Below are positions 25,093-32,542 of a DNA stretch of 36,484 bases, piece by piece. Position numbers and translations under genes: made by a program. The notes under the pieces were generated by a model. It was given only the letters and a program-made list of their open reading frames with translations. It did not search any database and had not been told where the DNA came from. The stretch comes from a virus. The stretch lies in the IMG/VR virus record IMGVR_UViG_3300030090_002511, positions 1 to 36,484 of that record; one strand, 5' to 3'. How positions within the stretch are numbered: position 1 is the first letter of the stretch; every line of letters starts with the position of its first letter.

Positions 25093-25121
25093 TTGACATC
25101 GCAGGGCGGTTGTGGTAGTGT
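25093..25121 (+). promoter_or_regulatory. Sigma-70-type early rightward promoter
   Basis: TTGACA (25093-25098), 17 bases, TAGTGT (25116-25121). Predicted start near 25128. A CTAGAAGA box ends a few bases upstream. The expected transcript covers the membrane peptide, helicase and following genes, and begins with a possible GAGC/GCTC hairpin (25136-25151). Confidence 0.7.
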
Positions 25122-25168
25122 GTTAGCGGTTGTTGGAGCAGACAATAGCTCTGGCAGCTACGCTAGAT

Positions 25169-25315
25169 ATGAAAGACAACAAACATAGAAGATACGATGG
25201 GCTAGAGCGAGTTCTAGCAGAGCGTCGCCGTGAGGCGGCATTGGTGTTTGGGAGTATGCTATTGCTGTTTGCTACAGTAGCAGCGCTCTTTGTGCTATTA
25301 GGAGGGAAGTCATGA
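25169..25315 (+). CDS. 48-residue single-span membrane protein
   Basis: MKDNKHRRYDGLERVLAERR is a charged N-terminus, followed by a hydrophobic helix (LVFGSMLLLFATVAALFVLL) and GGKS. A longer frame from a TTG at 25130 would begin at the predicted transcript start, so the ATG at 25169 is preferred. First gene of the early transcript, and its stop overlaps the next start as ATGA. It may be an early membrane factor such as an exclusion or host-takeover protein; function unknown. Confidence 0.55.
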   Translation: MKDNKHRRYDGLERVLAERRREAALVFGSMLLLFATVAALFVLLGGKS

Positions 25316-25749
25316 TTACGCTAGACGAGAAGCTATTCGCAGACCTTGTTATCGGTGGCCGCTCATGGGTTATCGTAGACGAGGAGGTCAAAGCTGCGAT
25401 AGACAACAGCGACTACGGTAGCGACAGTATGGTATGCGAGAACGACCCTGACGTTGTAGGATGGAGCGGCGTTCGCATAGGCCAAGTCCCTGCTGTAGGC
25501 ATCAGCGATAGCGGCAAGCAGCTCTATCGGCTATGGCGGCGCGAGGAGTACAAGATCGTTGGCAACCTAGCACGGGAGCGACGCGCTCAGCGAGAAGCTG
25601 CAATTGCCAAGCGAGAAGCTGCGGCCCAAGCTGCAATAGACGAGCTACGAGATCGCATGAAAGCCCTTGGCATAGACGAGAAACTAACCCAGCAGATGTT
25701 TGACACTATGAACGTTGATGACATACGCAAACTCATAGGCTTAGCATGA
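25312..25749 (+). CDS. Early hypothetical protein with helical C-terminus
   Basis: 145 residues, not recognised. Residues 1-80 look globular (MITLDEKLFADLVIGGRSWV, VGWSGVRIGQVPAVGISDSG); residues 85-115 are an Arg/Ala/Glu-rich helix or coiled coil; the end (LGIDEKLTQQMFDTMNVDDI) could be a small helical domain. It is ATGA-coupled to both neighbours. Being immediately before the helicase, it may be a helicase partner, but nothing shows this. Confidence 0.65.
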   Translation: MITLDEKLFADLVIGGRSWVIVDEEVKAAIDNSDYGSDSMVCENDPDVVGWSGVRIGQVPAVGISDSGKQLYRLWRREEYKIVGNLARERRAQREAAIAKREAAAQAAIDELRDRMKALGIDEKLTQQMFDTMNVDDIRKLIGLA

Positions 25750-27239
25750 CCGCAACAACGAAAGACATCCCCTTTCAGAAGACAGCAGCCCTTGAACTAG
25801 CAGATAAGCTACTGAAAGAGCGAGGCGCTCTGTTACAAGCTGGAACTGGCGTAGGCAAGACCTACATTACGGCGCAAGCTCTCAAGCAAGTGATCCCTAC
25901 GCTACTGGAACGCGAAGCACCGGACACGCCCTTTCCTATCTTATGGATTGGCCCCGCTGCTACGATGATCCAAACGCAGCGTGTGCTGAAAAGCTACGGC
26001 ATTGCTCAGTACGTTATGACGCTCAGCTACTCCGCGCTCACTTCTCCTAAGACGGGCGGCGCTATGTTCTACCAGACGCGCACCGAAGTAACATACGGTC
26101 AGGAGCAGATAGTGTACGACTGGCGCGAGTGTATGTTGCCTCGTCTTGTAGTCTTCGACGAATGCCAAGCGCTCAAGAACGAGGAGTCTACGCGCACGGC
26201 TATCGCACGGGGTCTACCGGATAGCGTCAAGCGTCTGTTTATCAGCGCCACACCCTACCAGCGAGTATGCGAGGCACGTACGGTGATGGTTGGCGTAGGT
26301 ATGCGCTCCGAGTACAACGTCCTGCCGCTATCGCAAGGGACAGCGCCCTCGGTTATGCGCTCCCTCGCAACCTACGGTAACACCTCAGCGTACAGCCCCA
26401 AGGCAATGGAGAAAGTCAAAGGCGTTATGCAACCGTATACGGTAAACGTCAAAGGCATACGCTTCAAACACAAGGCGCATACAGAGTGCGTACTCATAAA
26501 CTTCCAGCGCTCCGAGGAACGCCAAGCGTACGAGAACGCATACAACGAGTACCTAGAAGAGCTGTTCAAGCTGCGAGGCCAGACGGGTCACGGTATTCTA
26601 GCAGCTCGGCTAGTAGCGATGCAGAAGTTTCGCCAGAAAGCTGAGGAGATACGCTCGCCCATCGTAGCCGGTCGCGCACACAACGCCATACAAGAAGGCT
26701 CGCAGGTTATCATAGCCAGCAACTTCAAGAATATGCTGCGCGGTGCATGGCAAGCTCTCACTAAACGCTACGGTTACGACTCCGAGCGTATCGGTTTTGT
26801 TACCGGAGGCCAGACAGCAGAGCAGCGCCAACGTCACGTAGACGAGTTCCAAGCTGGTAAGCGAGACGTTATGCTACTGACGATGCAGGCCGGTGGCGTA
26901 GGCATTAGTCTACACCACGAGCAGGACGAGGCTCGACCTCGCCATATCATACTGCCACCCACGTGGTCTGCGATAGACCTCATCCAATGTCTAGGCCGCA
27001 GCCATCGCATAACCTCACGTAGCAATACGCTCCAAGAAGTCCTGTGGTACAGGAACACCATCGAGGAGCGAGTCGCTGCTGTCGTAGAAAACAAAGTCAA
27101 GTGCATTAACAAAGCCGTCTCCGCTAAGGAACAATGGGCATCGCTGTTCGCACCGAACGTAGACGATGACCTCGGTAACGTAGATGCTGACACGGACAGC
27201 GAAGTTGACTACGGTCTGGACGAAGGGCTACTGCAATGA
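25746..27239 (+). CDS. SF2 DNA helicase (DEAD/SNF2-type)
   Basis: 497 residues with the full superfamily 2 motif set: a Q-like residue at 11, motif I AGTGVGKT (32-39), motif II FDEC within VVFDECQALKN (135-145), motif III SATP (167-170), motif V QAGGVGISLH (381-390) and motif VI QCLGRSHRI (414-422). DECQ rather than DEAD/DEAH and the spacing resemble phage SNF2/ERCC3-like helicases. It should use ATP to unwind or remodel DNA during replication or recombination. The acidic C-terminus (DDDLGNVDADTDSEVDYG) may bind a partner. It is ATGA-coupled on both sides. Confidence 0.85.
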   Translation: MTATTKDIPFQKTAALELADKLLKERGALLQAGTGVGKTYITAQALKQVIPTLLEREAPDTPFPILWIGPAATMIQTQRVLKSYGIAQYVMTLSYSALTSPKTGGAMFYQTRTEVTYGQEQIVYDWRECMLPRLVVFDECQALKNEESTRTAIARGLPDSVKRLFISATPYQRVCEARTVMVGVGMRSEYNVLPLSQGTAPSVMRSLATYGNTSAYSPKAMEKVKGVMQPYTVNVKGIRFKHKAHTECVLINFQRSEERQAYENAYNEYLEELFKLRGQTGHGILAARLVAMQKFRQKAEEIRSPIVAGRAHNAIQEGSQVIIASNFKNMLRGAWQALTKRYGYDSERIGFVTGGQTAEQRQRHVDEFQAGKRDVMLLTMQAGGVGISLHHEQDEARPRHIILPPTWSAIDLIQCLGRSHRITSRSNTLQEVLWYRNTIEERVAAVVENKVKCINKAVSAKEQWASLFAPNVDDDLGNVDADTDSEVDYGLDEGLLQ

Positions 27240-27616
27240 AAACGACACGCGATCTCATTAACTACGTTCGCAACCATCTTGTAGCGCAGGGCGAGCGCTG
27301 CGCAAACGAACACGGTAACTGCCGCTACAGGTTTGGCACGAAGTCTTGTGCGGTAGGCTGTCTCATAGATGATGACCTCTACAGCGAAGAGTTGGAGGGC
27401 GGTAGCGTATTACGTTGCGAAGTAACAATGGCAATACAGATAACGCATCGGATAGCGTTGAGCAACGCGCAGCTACGTGTGCTACGTAAGCTACAGTACA
27501 TACACGATGAGCGAGAACCGAAGCATTGGAGTATGTATATTGCGCAGTACGTTAGTGACCTAGAGCCTAGCGTACTGGACGAGCCACTTAAACCCGCAAA
27601 ATACATGAGCGTATGA
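27236..27616 (+). CDS. Conserved-type phage protein with four cysteines
   Basis: 126 residues. C22, C29, C38 and C42 (ERCANEHGNCRYR ... SCAVGCLIDDD) plus HDE near residue 90 make a pattern I associate with a recurrent phage protein in which 'CRYRG...CAVGCLI' precedes a 'LQxLHD' motif. Its function is not known to me. The cysteines could bind zinc. ATGA-coupled to the helicase and to the next gene. Confidence 0.65.
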   Translation: MKTTRDLINYVRNHLVAQGERCANEHGNCRYRFGTKSCAVGCLIDDDLYSEELEGGSVLRCEVTMAIQITHRIALSNAQLRVLRKLQYIHDEREPKHWSMYIAQYVSDLEPSVLDEPLKPAKYMSV

Positions 27617-27930
27617 ACTGGATACAAAAAGCGTGTGAGTCTATGAAAACTCACCCTAACAACGTACGCTCAAACTTTAACGTAGCAGATTTAAGCAAGC
27701 TAAACCGTGAGAAAGCCTACGTAAGAATGACGGCTGGCAAAGGTGACTACGGTATCGTACGTGAGCCGTGTCCCGTACACCTAAGAAACCATGACGGAGG
27801 CGCATTTCATCTCACAGACATTACGCTAGGAGATGCCCCCGCGTACAAACTATTCAGTCCCAACGAGAAGCTAAGGTTTGACAATGCCTATCGTAGGTTC
27901 TGGTTAAAGCGAGGCTATGAACCCATATAA
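27613..27930 (+). CDS. Small hypothetical protein, paralogue of the next gene
   Basis: 105 residues, not recognised. The central TAGKGDYGIVREPCPVHL matches TAGHGDYGTLDGEPYVCHL in the next gene, and both end with a basic aromatic helix (FDNAYRRFWLKRGYEP). It overlaps that gene by 14 bases. The pair looks like an old tandem duplication. Confidence 0.6.
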   Translation: MNWIQKACESMKTHPNNVRSNFNVADLSKLNREKAYVRMTAGKGDYGIVREPCPVHLRNHDGGAFHLTDITLGDAPAYKLFSPNEKLRFDNAYRRFWLKRGYEPI

Positions 27931-28204
27931 ACGTATTAACGGAGGCCGTCCGCTAGAGTGGTATCTCGGCGTGACAGCGGGGCATGGCGACTACGGTACA
28001 CTTGACGGTGAACCGTACGTCTGCCACCTCCCCGAATACGAGAGCGACTACGCTATGGACGGCGACCCCGACGCTATGATCTGCTTTGCAGATTTCGCAC
28101 GGAAGTACGTAGCATTTATGGAAAAGCGTGGTATCGTAGACTTCACCCTCATGGACTACCGAAGCGCCTACCTTAGAAGAAAAGGTTTCGACGTTAGAAA
28201 ATAA
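27917..28204 (+). CDS. Small hypothetical protein, paralogue of the previous gene
   Basis: 95 residues: MNPYKRINGGRPLEWYLGVT, then AGHGDYGT, an acidic middle (ESDYAMDGDPDAM) and a helical end (MDYRSAYLRRKGFDVRK). It shares the AGxGDYG...HL core with the previous gene. It closes the first early transcription unit; a new promoter follows its stop. Confidence 0.6.
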   Translation: MNPYKRINGGRPLEWYLGVTAGHGDYGTLDGEPYVCHLPEYESDYAMDGDPDAMICFADFARKYVAFMEKRGIVDFTLMDYRSAYLRRKGFDVRK

Positions 28205-28207
28205 AAC

Positions 28208-28236
28208 TTGACATGGTAGGAACCTTGTGTTATACT
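28208..28236 (+). promoter_or_regulatory. Consensus-like sigma-70 promoter
   Basis: TTGACA (28208-28213), exactly 17 bases, TATACT (28231-28236). Predicted start near 28243, 58 bases before the next gene. A GTTAGAAAATA stretch just upstream resembles the TAGAAGATA box of the other promoters. Confidence 0.8.
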
Positions 28237-28246
28237 ATGTTCTCAC

Positions 28247-28260
28247 GTTCCACTAGGAAC
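28247..28260 (+). promoter_or_regulatory. Hairpin at the 5' end of the transcript
   Basis: GTTCC-ACTA-GGAAC is a perfect 5-bp hairpin starting about four bases after the predicted transcription start. It may protect the mRNA 5' end. Confidence 0.5.
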
Positions 28261-28300
28261 ATAACCACTACGCCTAGCGTATACAAAAAGACAACAACAT

Positions 28301-28828
28301 ATGAACATATTCACAGTAGATCACGACCCTACGGTAGCAGCTCAGCAGCTATGTGATAAGCACATCGTGAAGATGCCGCTAGAAACTGCACAGATGCTAT
28401 GCTCTGCGTTCGACCCACTAGACCTAGCGCCGTACAAGCGCGTACACTACAACCATCCGTGTACGCAATGGGCTAGGCAATCGGAAGCCAACTTTGATTG
28501 GCTTGTAACTCACGGCCTTGCGCTCTGCGCTGAGTACACCAAGCGCTACGGTAGCGATATGATACAGCACGCCAGCGAAGTACCTATCAAATGGTGCAAG
28601 GCTATGAAACGTATGCTGTCGTTCCCAGACAAGGGACTAACCGAGCATCCGCAATGCTTCGGAGACTACCAAGACAGATGCTACGTTCCCGGCGATCCCA
28701 TCGCAGGATACCGTCGCTACTATCGCACAGCCAAGCGTCGCTTCGCCCGATGGGCTACACCCACAGCGCAGGAGCCGTCATGGTTCAACGAGAACGTAGA
28801 CCTTGCACTACGGGAGGGCCAGCTATGA
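28301..28828 (+). CDS. Conserved-type phage protein (CDKH-VKMPLE family), function unknown
   Basis: 175 residues. MNIFTVDHDPTVAAQQLCDK, HIVKMPLETAQMLCSAF, then NHPCTQWARQSEANFDWL and ALCAEYTKRYG are the hallmarks of a protein widespread in cyanophages and other phages. It is sometimes loosely annotated as a DNA repair protein, but I do not know an established activity. The many invariant Cys, His, Asp and Trp suggest an enzyme or a metal site. First gene after the promoter at 28208; no Shine-Dalgarno is seen (GACAACAACAT before ATG). ATGA-coupled to the next gene. Confidence 0.7.
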   Translation: MNIFTVDHDPTVAAQQLCDKHIVKMPLETAQMLCSAFDPLDLAPYKRVHYNHPCTQWARQSEANFDWLVTHGLALCAEYTKRYGSDMIQHASEVPIKWCKAMKRMLSFPDKGLTEHPQCFGDYQDRCYVPGDPIAGYRRYYRTAKRRFARWATPTAQEPSWFNENVDLALREGQL

Positions 28829-29163
28829 GCTTCGCAGCATCACCGTACATCTTCAAGATACGCTTCGACTACACGCAAACGCCGAAGCCAGAGTATAGCG
28901 AGCCGAAGGTAGACTTGAGCATCACCGTCTCCGCTATACACGGTGACGGCTATGAGCAGACATTCGCGGAGGTCGCCATCTACGATAACAACGACAACTG
29001 GTATACGTTCGACGTTCACGGCGAAAACTACGAGGACATCGTAACACACGGACACGACTCCGATGTGATGACCGGTGTTAGCGCACGACAGTACGCTGCG
29101 ATACTCGATAGCATAGACAACATCGCTAACCTCGTTAGCATAGTACCACTACAGAAGATATGA
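28825..29163 (+). CDS. Small beta-rich hypothetical protein
   Basis: 112 residues from the ATGA at 28825 (MSFAASPYIFKIRFDYTQTP). A longer upstream frame lies inside the previous gene and is rejected. The composition is beta-rich and acidic (FAEVAIYDNNDNWYTFDVHG). Its stop overlaps the next start. Function unknown. Confidence 0.65.
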   Translation: MSFAASPYIFKIRFDYTQTPKPEYSEPKVDLSITVSAIHGDGYEQTFAEVAIYDNNDNWYTFDVHGENYEDIVTHGHDSDVMTGVSARQYAAILDSIDNIANLVSIVPLQKI

Positions 29164-29312
29164 ACCACACTAACCCAACAAAAGCAGAAGCATACCTTAA
29201 CAGGTTAATAAACAAAACAGGTATGCTTAATAAAGATAAGTGGGCTAAACCAGCCAACACTAACAAAACACGGGCAACTAACCGTACAAAACCAAAGAAA
29301 CGTAGGAAATGA
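29160..29312 (+). CDS. 50-residue basic protein
   Basis: MNHTNPTKAEAYLNRLINKT then a Lys/Asn/Thr-rich tail ending TKPKKRRK. ATGA-coupled on both sides, with no internal stop, which supports translation. It is strongly basic and could bind nucleic acid. Not recognised. Confidence 0.6.
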   Translation: MNHTNPTKAEAYLNRLINKTGMLNKDKWAKPANTNKTRATNRTKPKKRRK

Positions 29313-29575
29313 AAATAAAACTAGACTACAAACTAAACCCCGACAAGGAGTACACGCCAAAAGATATTGAACTATACCTCTACGCTTACTGTGAAGAAAA
29401 AGATCCAGAGGTAGCACAGAAACTATACGAGCCACTCCTAACGTTGGTAGCTCATGTTATGCACTTGGCTATGCACTACGATATAAACAAGATACTCGTA
29501 GAGTTGCCAGAGTTTGGGCGAGAGGTGCAGGAGCTACGGGAAAAGCGACAACGACGCTTGAGCCATGTGGGATGA
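29309..29575 (+). CDS. Small hypothetical protein
   Basis: 88 residues, helical (DIELYLYAYCEEKDPEVAQK, then LLTLVAHVMHLAMHYDI) with a basic end (REKRQRRLSHVG). ATGA-coupled to the previous gene and overlapping the next by up to 11 bases. Not recognised. Confidence 0.6.
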   Translation: MKIKLDYKLNPDKEYTPKDIELYLYAYCEEKDPEVAQKLYEPLLTLVAHVMHLAMHYDINKILVELPEFGREVQELREKRQRRLSHVG

Positions 29576-30002
29576 TAGAAAAATGACAGCAGATGAGATA
29601 GCAATAAAAGCGGATGCGATAGTTGACAAAGAGACTATGCGCATAGACCTAACGAAACAACTTAGCCGTAGCATGGCGCTGCAAGCTGCACTAGGTAAGG
29701 AGATATGGAGCGATGGCCCTGTGCGTTCGCAAATATCACGCTGCCGCTACGGCATATCTGGACACGAGAAGCGAAAGTCTATGAACGTTTCGCAGCGCTA
29801 CAACAACCAGTTCCGAGTGAAGATATGGAGCGGTAGCAAAGACAACCCTACTAGAGTACACTTCTCAGGGCCGCTAAATGAACTGTTCGACGATAACCCA
29901 GCGCTGTATGCTTGGGTTATAAAACACACTACGATAGCTCCGTTCTTTCAAGACGAGCTGAAATCACCCTACAACCGAAACTCAAACTACATACTACAAT
30001 GA
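29565..30002 (+). CDS. Hypothetical protein, start uncertain
   Basis: 145 residues from 29565, or 139 from an ATG at 29583 (MTADEIAIKADAIVDKETMR); neither has a clear ribosome site. The second half (SQRYNNQFRVKIWSGSKDNP) is beta-like. Ends as ATGA with the next gene. Not recognised. Confidence 0.6.
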   Translation: MWDDRKMTADEIAIKADAIVDKETMRIDLTKQLSRSMALQAALGKEIWSDGPVRSQISRCRYGISGHEKRKSMNVSQRYNNQFRVKIWSGSKDNPTRVHFSGPLNELFDDNPALYAWVIKHTTIAPFFQDELKSPYNRNSNYILQ

Positions 30003-30358
30003 GAAAGATAACTAGACTAGCAAGCGAGGCGTTCATAGCGAACGTGGACTGGCACTTGGACAATACACGAGTAGCCGTAGAGGAGAACCGTACAGTTCTC
30101 TATCTGCACAACAACATCATAGCGCTCAAGCAGAACGACGCTCCTGACGGTGTACTGCTGACGCTAGCAGGTTGGGGAACACCTACGACACGCGAGCGCC
30201 TCAACGGGCTACTGTCTGAGCTAGGCCATCCCACCGTAGGTTTCAGCCAACGCAAAGGCGAGCAGTACCTACGCACCACTAGCGCTGGTCGTCGGGTAGC
30301 TGACGATGAACTCATAAGCATAAACCTACTTACTGGAGATGAGTGTAGTAAGGGTTAA
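29999..30358 (+). CDS. Small hypothetical protein
   Basis: 119 residues from the ATGA at 29999 (MRKITRLASEAFIANVDWHL), rather than the longer frame overlapping the previous gene. It has a helical start, a beta middle (RTVLYLHNNIIALKQ) and a GWGTPTTRERLNGLL segment. A relative of small phage proteins that share a GWGTPTTRERLN-like segment, as far as I recall; function unknown. Confidence 0.6.
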   Translation: MRKITRLASEAFIANVDWHLDNTRVAVEENRTVLYLHNNIIALKQNDAPDGVLLTLAGWGTPTTRERLNGLLSELGHPTVGFSQRKGEQYLRTTSAGRRVADDELISINLLTGDECSKG

Positions 30359-30620
30359 CTTCCGCACACCAAGCGGCGCACATAAGATAGGTGACATCGA
30401 CGACGACACGGAGATAGCTATGCTTAGCCCCGGCGATACGACATACGACAAGCGTGACGTAGTGTTCACCAGCGACAAGTCTGAGATGCTTCGGCTACTC
30501 AAGGAAGGCTGGGACGCTATGCTAGGTCGCCACTACCGTGAGCGTAAGGCTCTCGAAACGTTTACGCCCACAGACTACAGCCGCTACCGTGGTTTCACAG
30601 ATCATCTATACCATGACTGA
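30339..30620 (+). CDS. Small hypothetical protein before the AAA+ activator
   Basis: 93 residues, overlapping the previous gene by 20 bases and the AAA+ gene by 8. The sequence is acidic in the middle (IGDIDDDTEIAMLSPGDTTY) with a helical, basic C-terminus. Not recognised. Tight overlap suggests co-translation with the activator. Confidence 0.6.
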   Translation: MSVVRVNFRTPSGAHKIGDIDDDTEIAMLSPGDTTYDKRDVVFTSDKSEMLRLLKEGWDAMLGRHYRERKALETFTPTDYSRYRGFTDHLYHD

Positions 30621-31356
30621 GAAAGAAAGATACCTAGCGTTTGCGCAAGCTGTCCAAGACTACAGCACAGTTGACGCTGCAACAAAGCGCACGGTAGAAG
30701 CTGCCGTCAAGCTAGCGCCGCGCAGCGAACCCGTACTCATCACAGGTGAGACAGGCACAGGTAAGGAACTCATCGCTCGTATACTTCATGGTACACGTAG
30801 CGGTGAGTTCTCTACCGTGAACACGACAGCCGTAACCGATACGCTCTTTGAGAGCGAGCTGTTCGGCCACCTCAAGGGTAGCTTCACCGGCGCTTTTCGA
30901 GACAAGACCGGCCTCGTAGAACACGCCGCCAACGGTACGCTGTTCCTCGATGAGATAGGCGATATGCCCTACGACCTACAGGCCAAGGTGCTACGCTTCA
31001 TCCAGTTCGGCACGTACCGTAGAGTCGGTGACAACGAAGAGCGCACAGCCAACTGCCGAGTTATCGCAGCAACCTGCGCTCCGCTACAAGACCTGATCGC
31101 CTCCGGTCGCTTTCGTAAAGACCTATACTACCGACTCTCCACATTCAACCTACACCTAACTCCCCTACGTGAGCGGCCTTACGATGCTGTTCACTACGTA
31201 GGCGAGAACCTAGATAAAAGTATTGAAGACTCCGACTACGATACCTTCCTAGACTACGCTAGCAATGCGACCTTAGAAGGTAACTACCGTGAGCTAGAAC
31301 AAGCGATCCTACGATACGACGTTCTAAAAGAATTACCGGCACAGTTTAGAAGATAG
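30613..31356 (+). CDS. Sigma-54 activator-type AAA+ ATPase (NtrC/PspF central domain)
   Basis: 247 residues, starting in overlap with the previous stop. It carries the complete bacterial enhancer-binding AAA+ core: Walker A GETGTGKE (45-52), the ESELFGHLKG block, a GAFTGA-loop variant GSFTGA (89-94) which contacts sigma-54, Walker B TLFLDEIGDM (109-118), sensor I RVIAAT (149-154), arginine-finger region FRKDLYYRL (167-175) and a sensor II GNYREL (223-228). It ends soon after the lid, with no response-regulator domain and no C-terminal Fis-type helix-turn-helix. As known for this family it should use ATP to open sigma-54 RNA polymerase complexes. A sigma-54-like promoter lies 27 bases beyond its stop. 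Confidence 0.9.
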   Translation: MTEKERYLAFAQAVQDYSTVDAATKRTVEAAVKLAPRSEPVLITGETGTGKELIARILHGTRSGEFSTVNTTAVTDTLFESELFGHLKGSFTGAFRDKTGLVEHAANGTLFLDEIGDMPYDLQAKVLRFIQFGTYRRVGDNEERTANCRVIAATCAPLQDLIASGRFRKDLYYRLSTFNLHLTPLRERPYDAVHYVGENLDKSIEDSDYDTFLDYASNATLEGNYRELEQAILRYDVLKELPAQFRR

Positions 31357-31375
31357 AAAAAAAGTTTTAGAAGAT
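31345..31375 (+). repeat. Tandem TTTAGAAGATAGAA repeats
   Basis: TTTAGAAGATAGAA starts at 31345 and again at 31366, 21 bases apart, about two helical turns. The second copy ends just before the TTGGCAT promoter element. One copy overlaps the end of the activator gene. They may be binding sites for a regulator. Confidence 0.65.
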
Positions 31376-31382
31376 AGAAGAT

Positions 31383-31400
31383 TTGGCATGAATCTTGCTT
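31383..31400 (+). promoter_or_regulatory. Sigma-54-type promoter (GG-N10-GC)
   Basis: TTGGCATGAATCTTGCTT: TGGCA, five-base spacer region, TTGC; the GG and GC are separated by ten bases exactly as in -24/-12 promoters. Predicted start near 31410, 51 bases before the next ATG. An alternative sigma-70 reading (TTGGCA, 16 bases, TATGGT) is possible and weaker. A 5-bp AGTGC/GCACT hairpin (31414-31435) would lie at the transcript 5' end. Confidence 0.65.
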
Positions 31401-31460
31401 TATATATGGTGTAAGTGCATCAGATGTAAAGCACTAGCGTAGAAATAACCACATAAGATA

Positions 31461-31868
31461 ATGGCACAGTATAAAGTACAAGAGTACAAGGACGGCGATT
31501 GGAAAGGCTTCCGATTCACCGTGAAGGAGTTCGATAGCGCAGCAGAAGCTGTAGATTCTATCGGAGAAGCAAACGTTCTAGCGTTGCTCAACCAGCAAGT
31601 AGCTAGTCGTATACGAGCGAAGGTCAAGAACTCGCTACCGAAAGGGCTTAGCGGAGATGACCTGCTGACCGCACAATCACGCCACCAAGAGAAGCACCCA
31701 GACGGTGTGCTATTCTCTCAGGAGGACGCTGATAAATGGAAACCGGATGCTAGGGATTTAACTCCTAACGCATTGTTCAAACAGGCGCAAGCTGCGTTTG
31801 CTGCCGGTGATACCGATAAGGGTACTGACTTGCTCCGTCAGATGAAAGAGCTGATGGCTGGCAACTAA
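31461..31868 (+). CDS. Hypothetical protein, first gene after the sigma-54-type promoter
   Basis: 135 residues, not recognised. The N-terminus (MAQYKVQEYKDGDWKGFRFT) is beta-like; EAVDSIGEANVLALLNQQVA and the C-terminal LFKQAQAAFAAGDTDKGTDL are helical, the latter like a TPR-type helix pair. It has no clear Shine-Dalgarno (CATAAGATA before the ATG). Its position as sole gene before a large hairpin suggests it is the most abundant product of this promoter. Confidence 0.65.
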   Translation: MAQYKVQEYKDGDWKGFRFTVKEFDSAAEAVDSIGEANVLALLNQQVASRIRAKVKNSLPKGLSGDDLLTAQSRHQEKHPDGVLFSQEDADKWKPDARDLTPNALFKQAQAAFAAGDTDKGTDLLRQMKELMAGN

Positions 31869-31875
31869 CCTAGCG

Positions 31876-31937
31876 AGGGGAGCGAGCGTCTTGTGCAGTG
31901 TGCAACTCGTGCATCTTGTGCAACTCGCTCCTCCCCT
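31876..31937 (+). terminator. Hairpin with repeated loop sequence, terminator or attenuator
   Basis: AGGGGAGCGAG (31876-31886) pairs with CTCGC-TCC-TCCCCT (31924-31937) with a 3-base bulge. The loop holds direct repeats CTTGTGCA (31890, 31915) and TGTGCAACTCG (31899, 31917). No long T-run follows, so termination would be partial. It separates the 135-residue gene from the rest. Confidence 0.45.
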
Positions 31938-31948
31938 ACTTTACTAAA

Positions 31949-32542
31949 ATGGACAACGACACTATAGATATTGTAGTAGGCAAGCTCAAGAAACCTGATC
32001 GTAAGGCAAGCTCTCCGATCAAAGTGAAGCGCTCAACCTACACAGAGACTAGCGCAGAGTCTGTCAAACCTATCATAGACAAGCTCCTAGCTGAACCTAA
32101 AGACGTATTCGTACCGTCACTTGGCACAGGCTACACACCCCGTACGCTACTCGTTAAGATAAACGATGCGCTACTTTGGTACGAAGAAAACACCGACGAG
32201 CCAGAGGACTACATCTTACTGCGCTCTCAAATTTCCTCACGTATCATACAAGACGACGAGAATCCCGGTGTTCTAGTGTACTTCAAGCGTGGTATGCGTA
32301 AGATGCGCCGTAAAAACTACGAAGGCAAAGCGCTAGAGTTTCACACAACCGACAGCTCACTCTGGCGACATAACGTAGTGCGCTGGTTAGAGTCTGCCAC
32401 GGAAGGTAAGATGTTTGAGAGTGGTAACATAGAAGAGCCGCTAACAGATGACGACGAGCGCTGGCTACGTGACACGCTGGCTACGATGGCTCCCGATGCG
32501 GAGATGTTATTCAAGGACAATAGCTTCCGCATCATACGATGA
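31949..32542 (+). CDS. Hypothetical protein
   Basis: 197 residues starting MDNDTIDIVVGKLKKPDRKA. A GTG-initiated longer frame would begin inside the upstream hairpin and is rejected. The sequence has a basic linker, then LIKINDALLWYEENTDEPED-like helical parts and a charged domain ending DAEMLFKDNSFRIIR. No motif is recognised. ATGA-coupled to the next ORF. Confidence 0.65.
   Translation: MDNDTIDIVVGKLKKPDRKASSPIKVKRSTYTETSAESVKPIIDKLLAEPKDVFVPSLGTGYTPRTLLVKINDALLWYEENTDEPEDYILLRSQISSRIIQDDENPGVLVYFKRGMRKMRRKNYEGKALEFHTTDSSLWRHNVVRWLESATEGKMFESGNIEEPLTDDDERWLRDTLATMAPDAEMLFKDNSFRIIR

Noticed and set aside
28208-28236. Sigma-54 reading of the TTGACATGG promoter
   Set aside because: The -35 and -10 boxes match sigma-70 at the ideal 17-base spacing and no GG-N10-GC is present.
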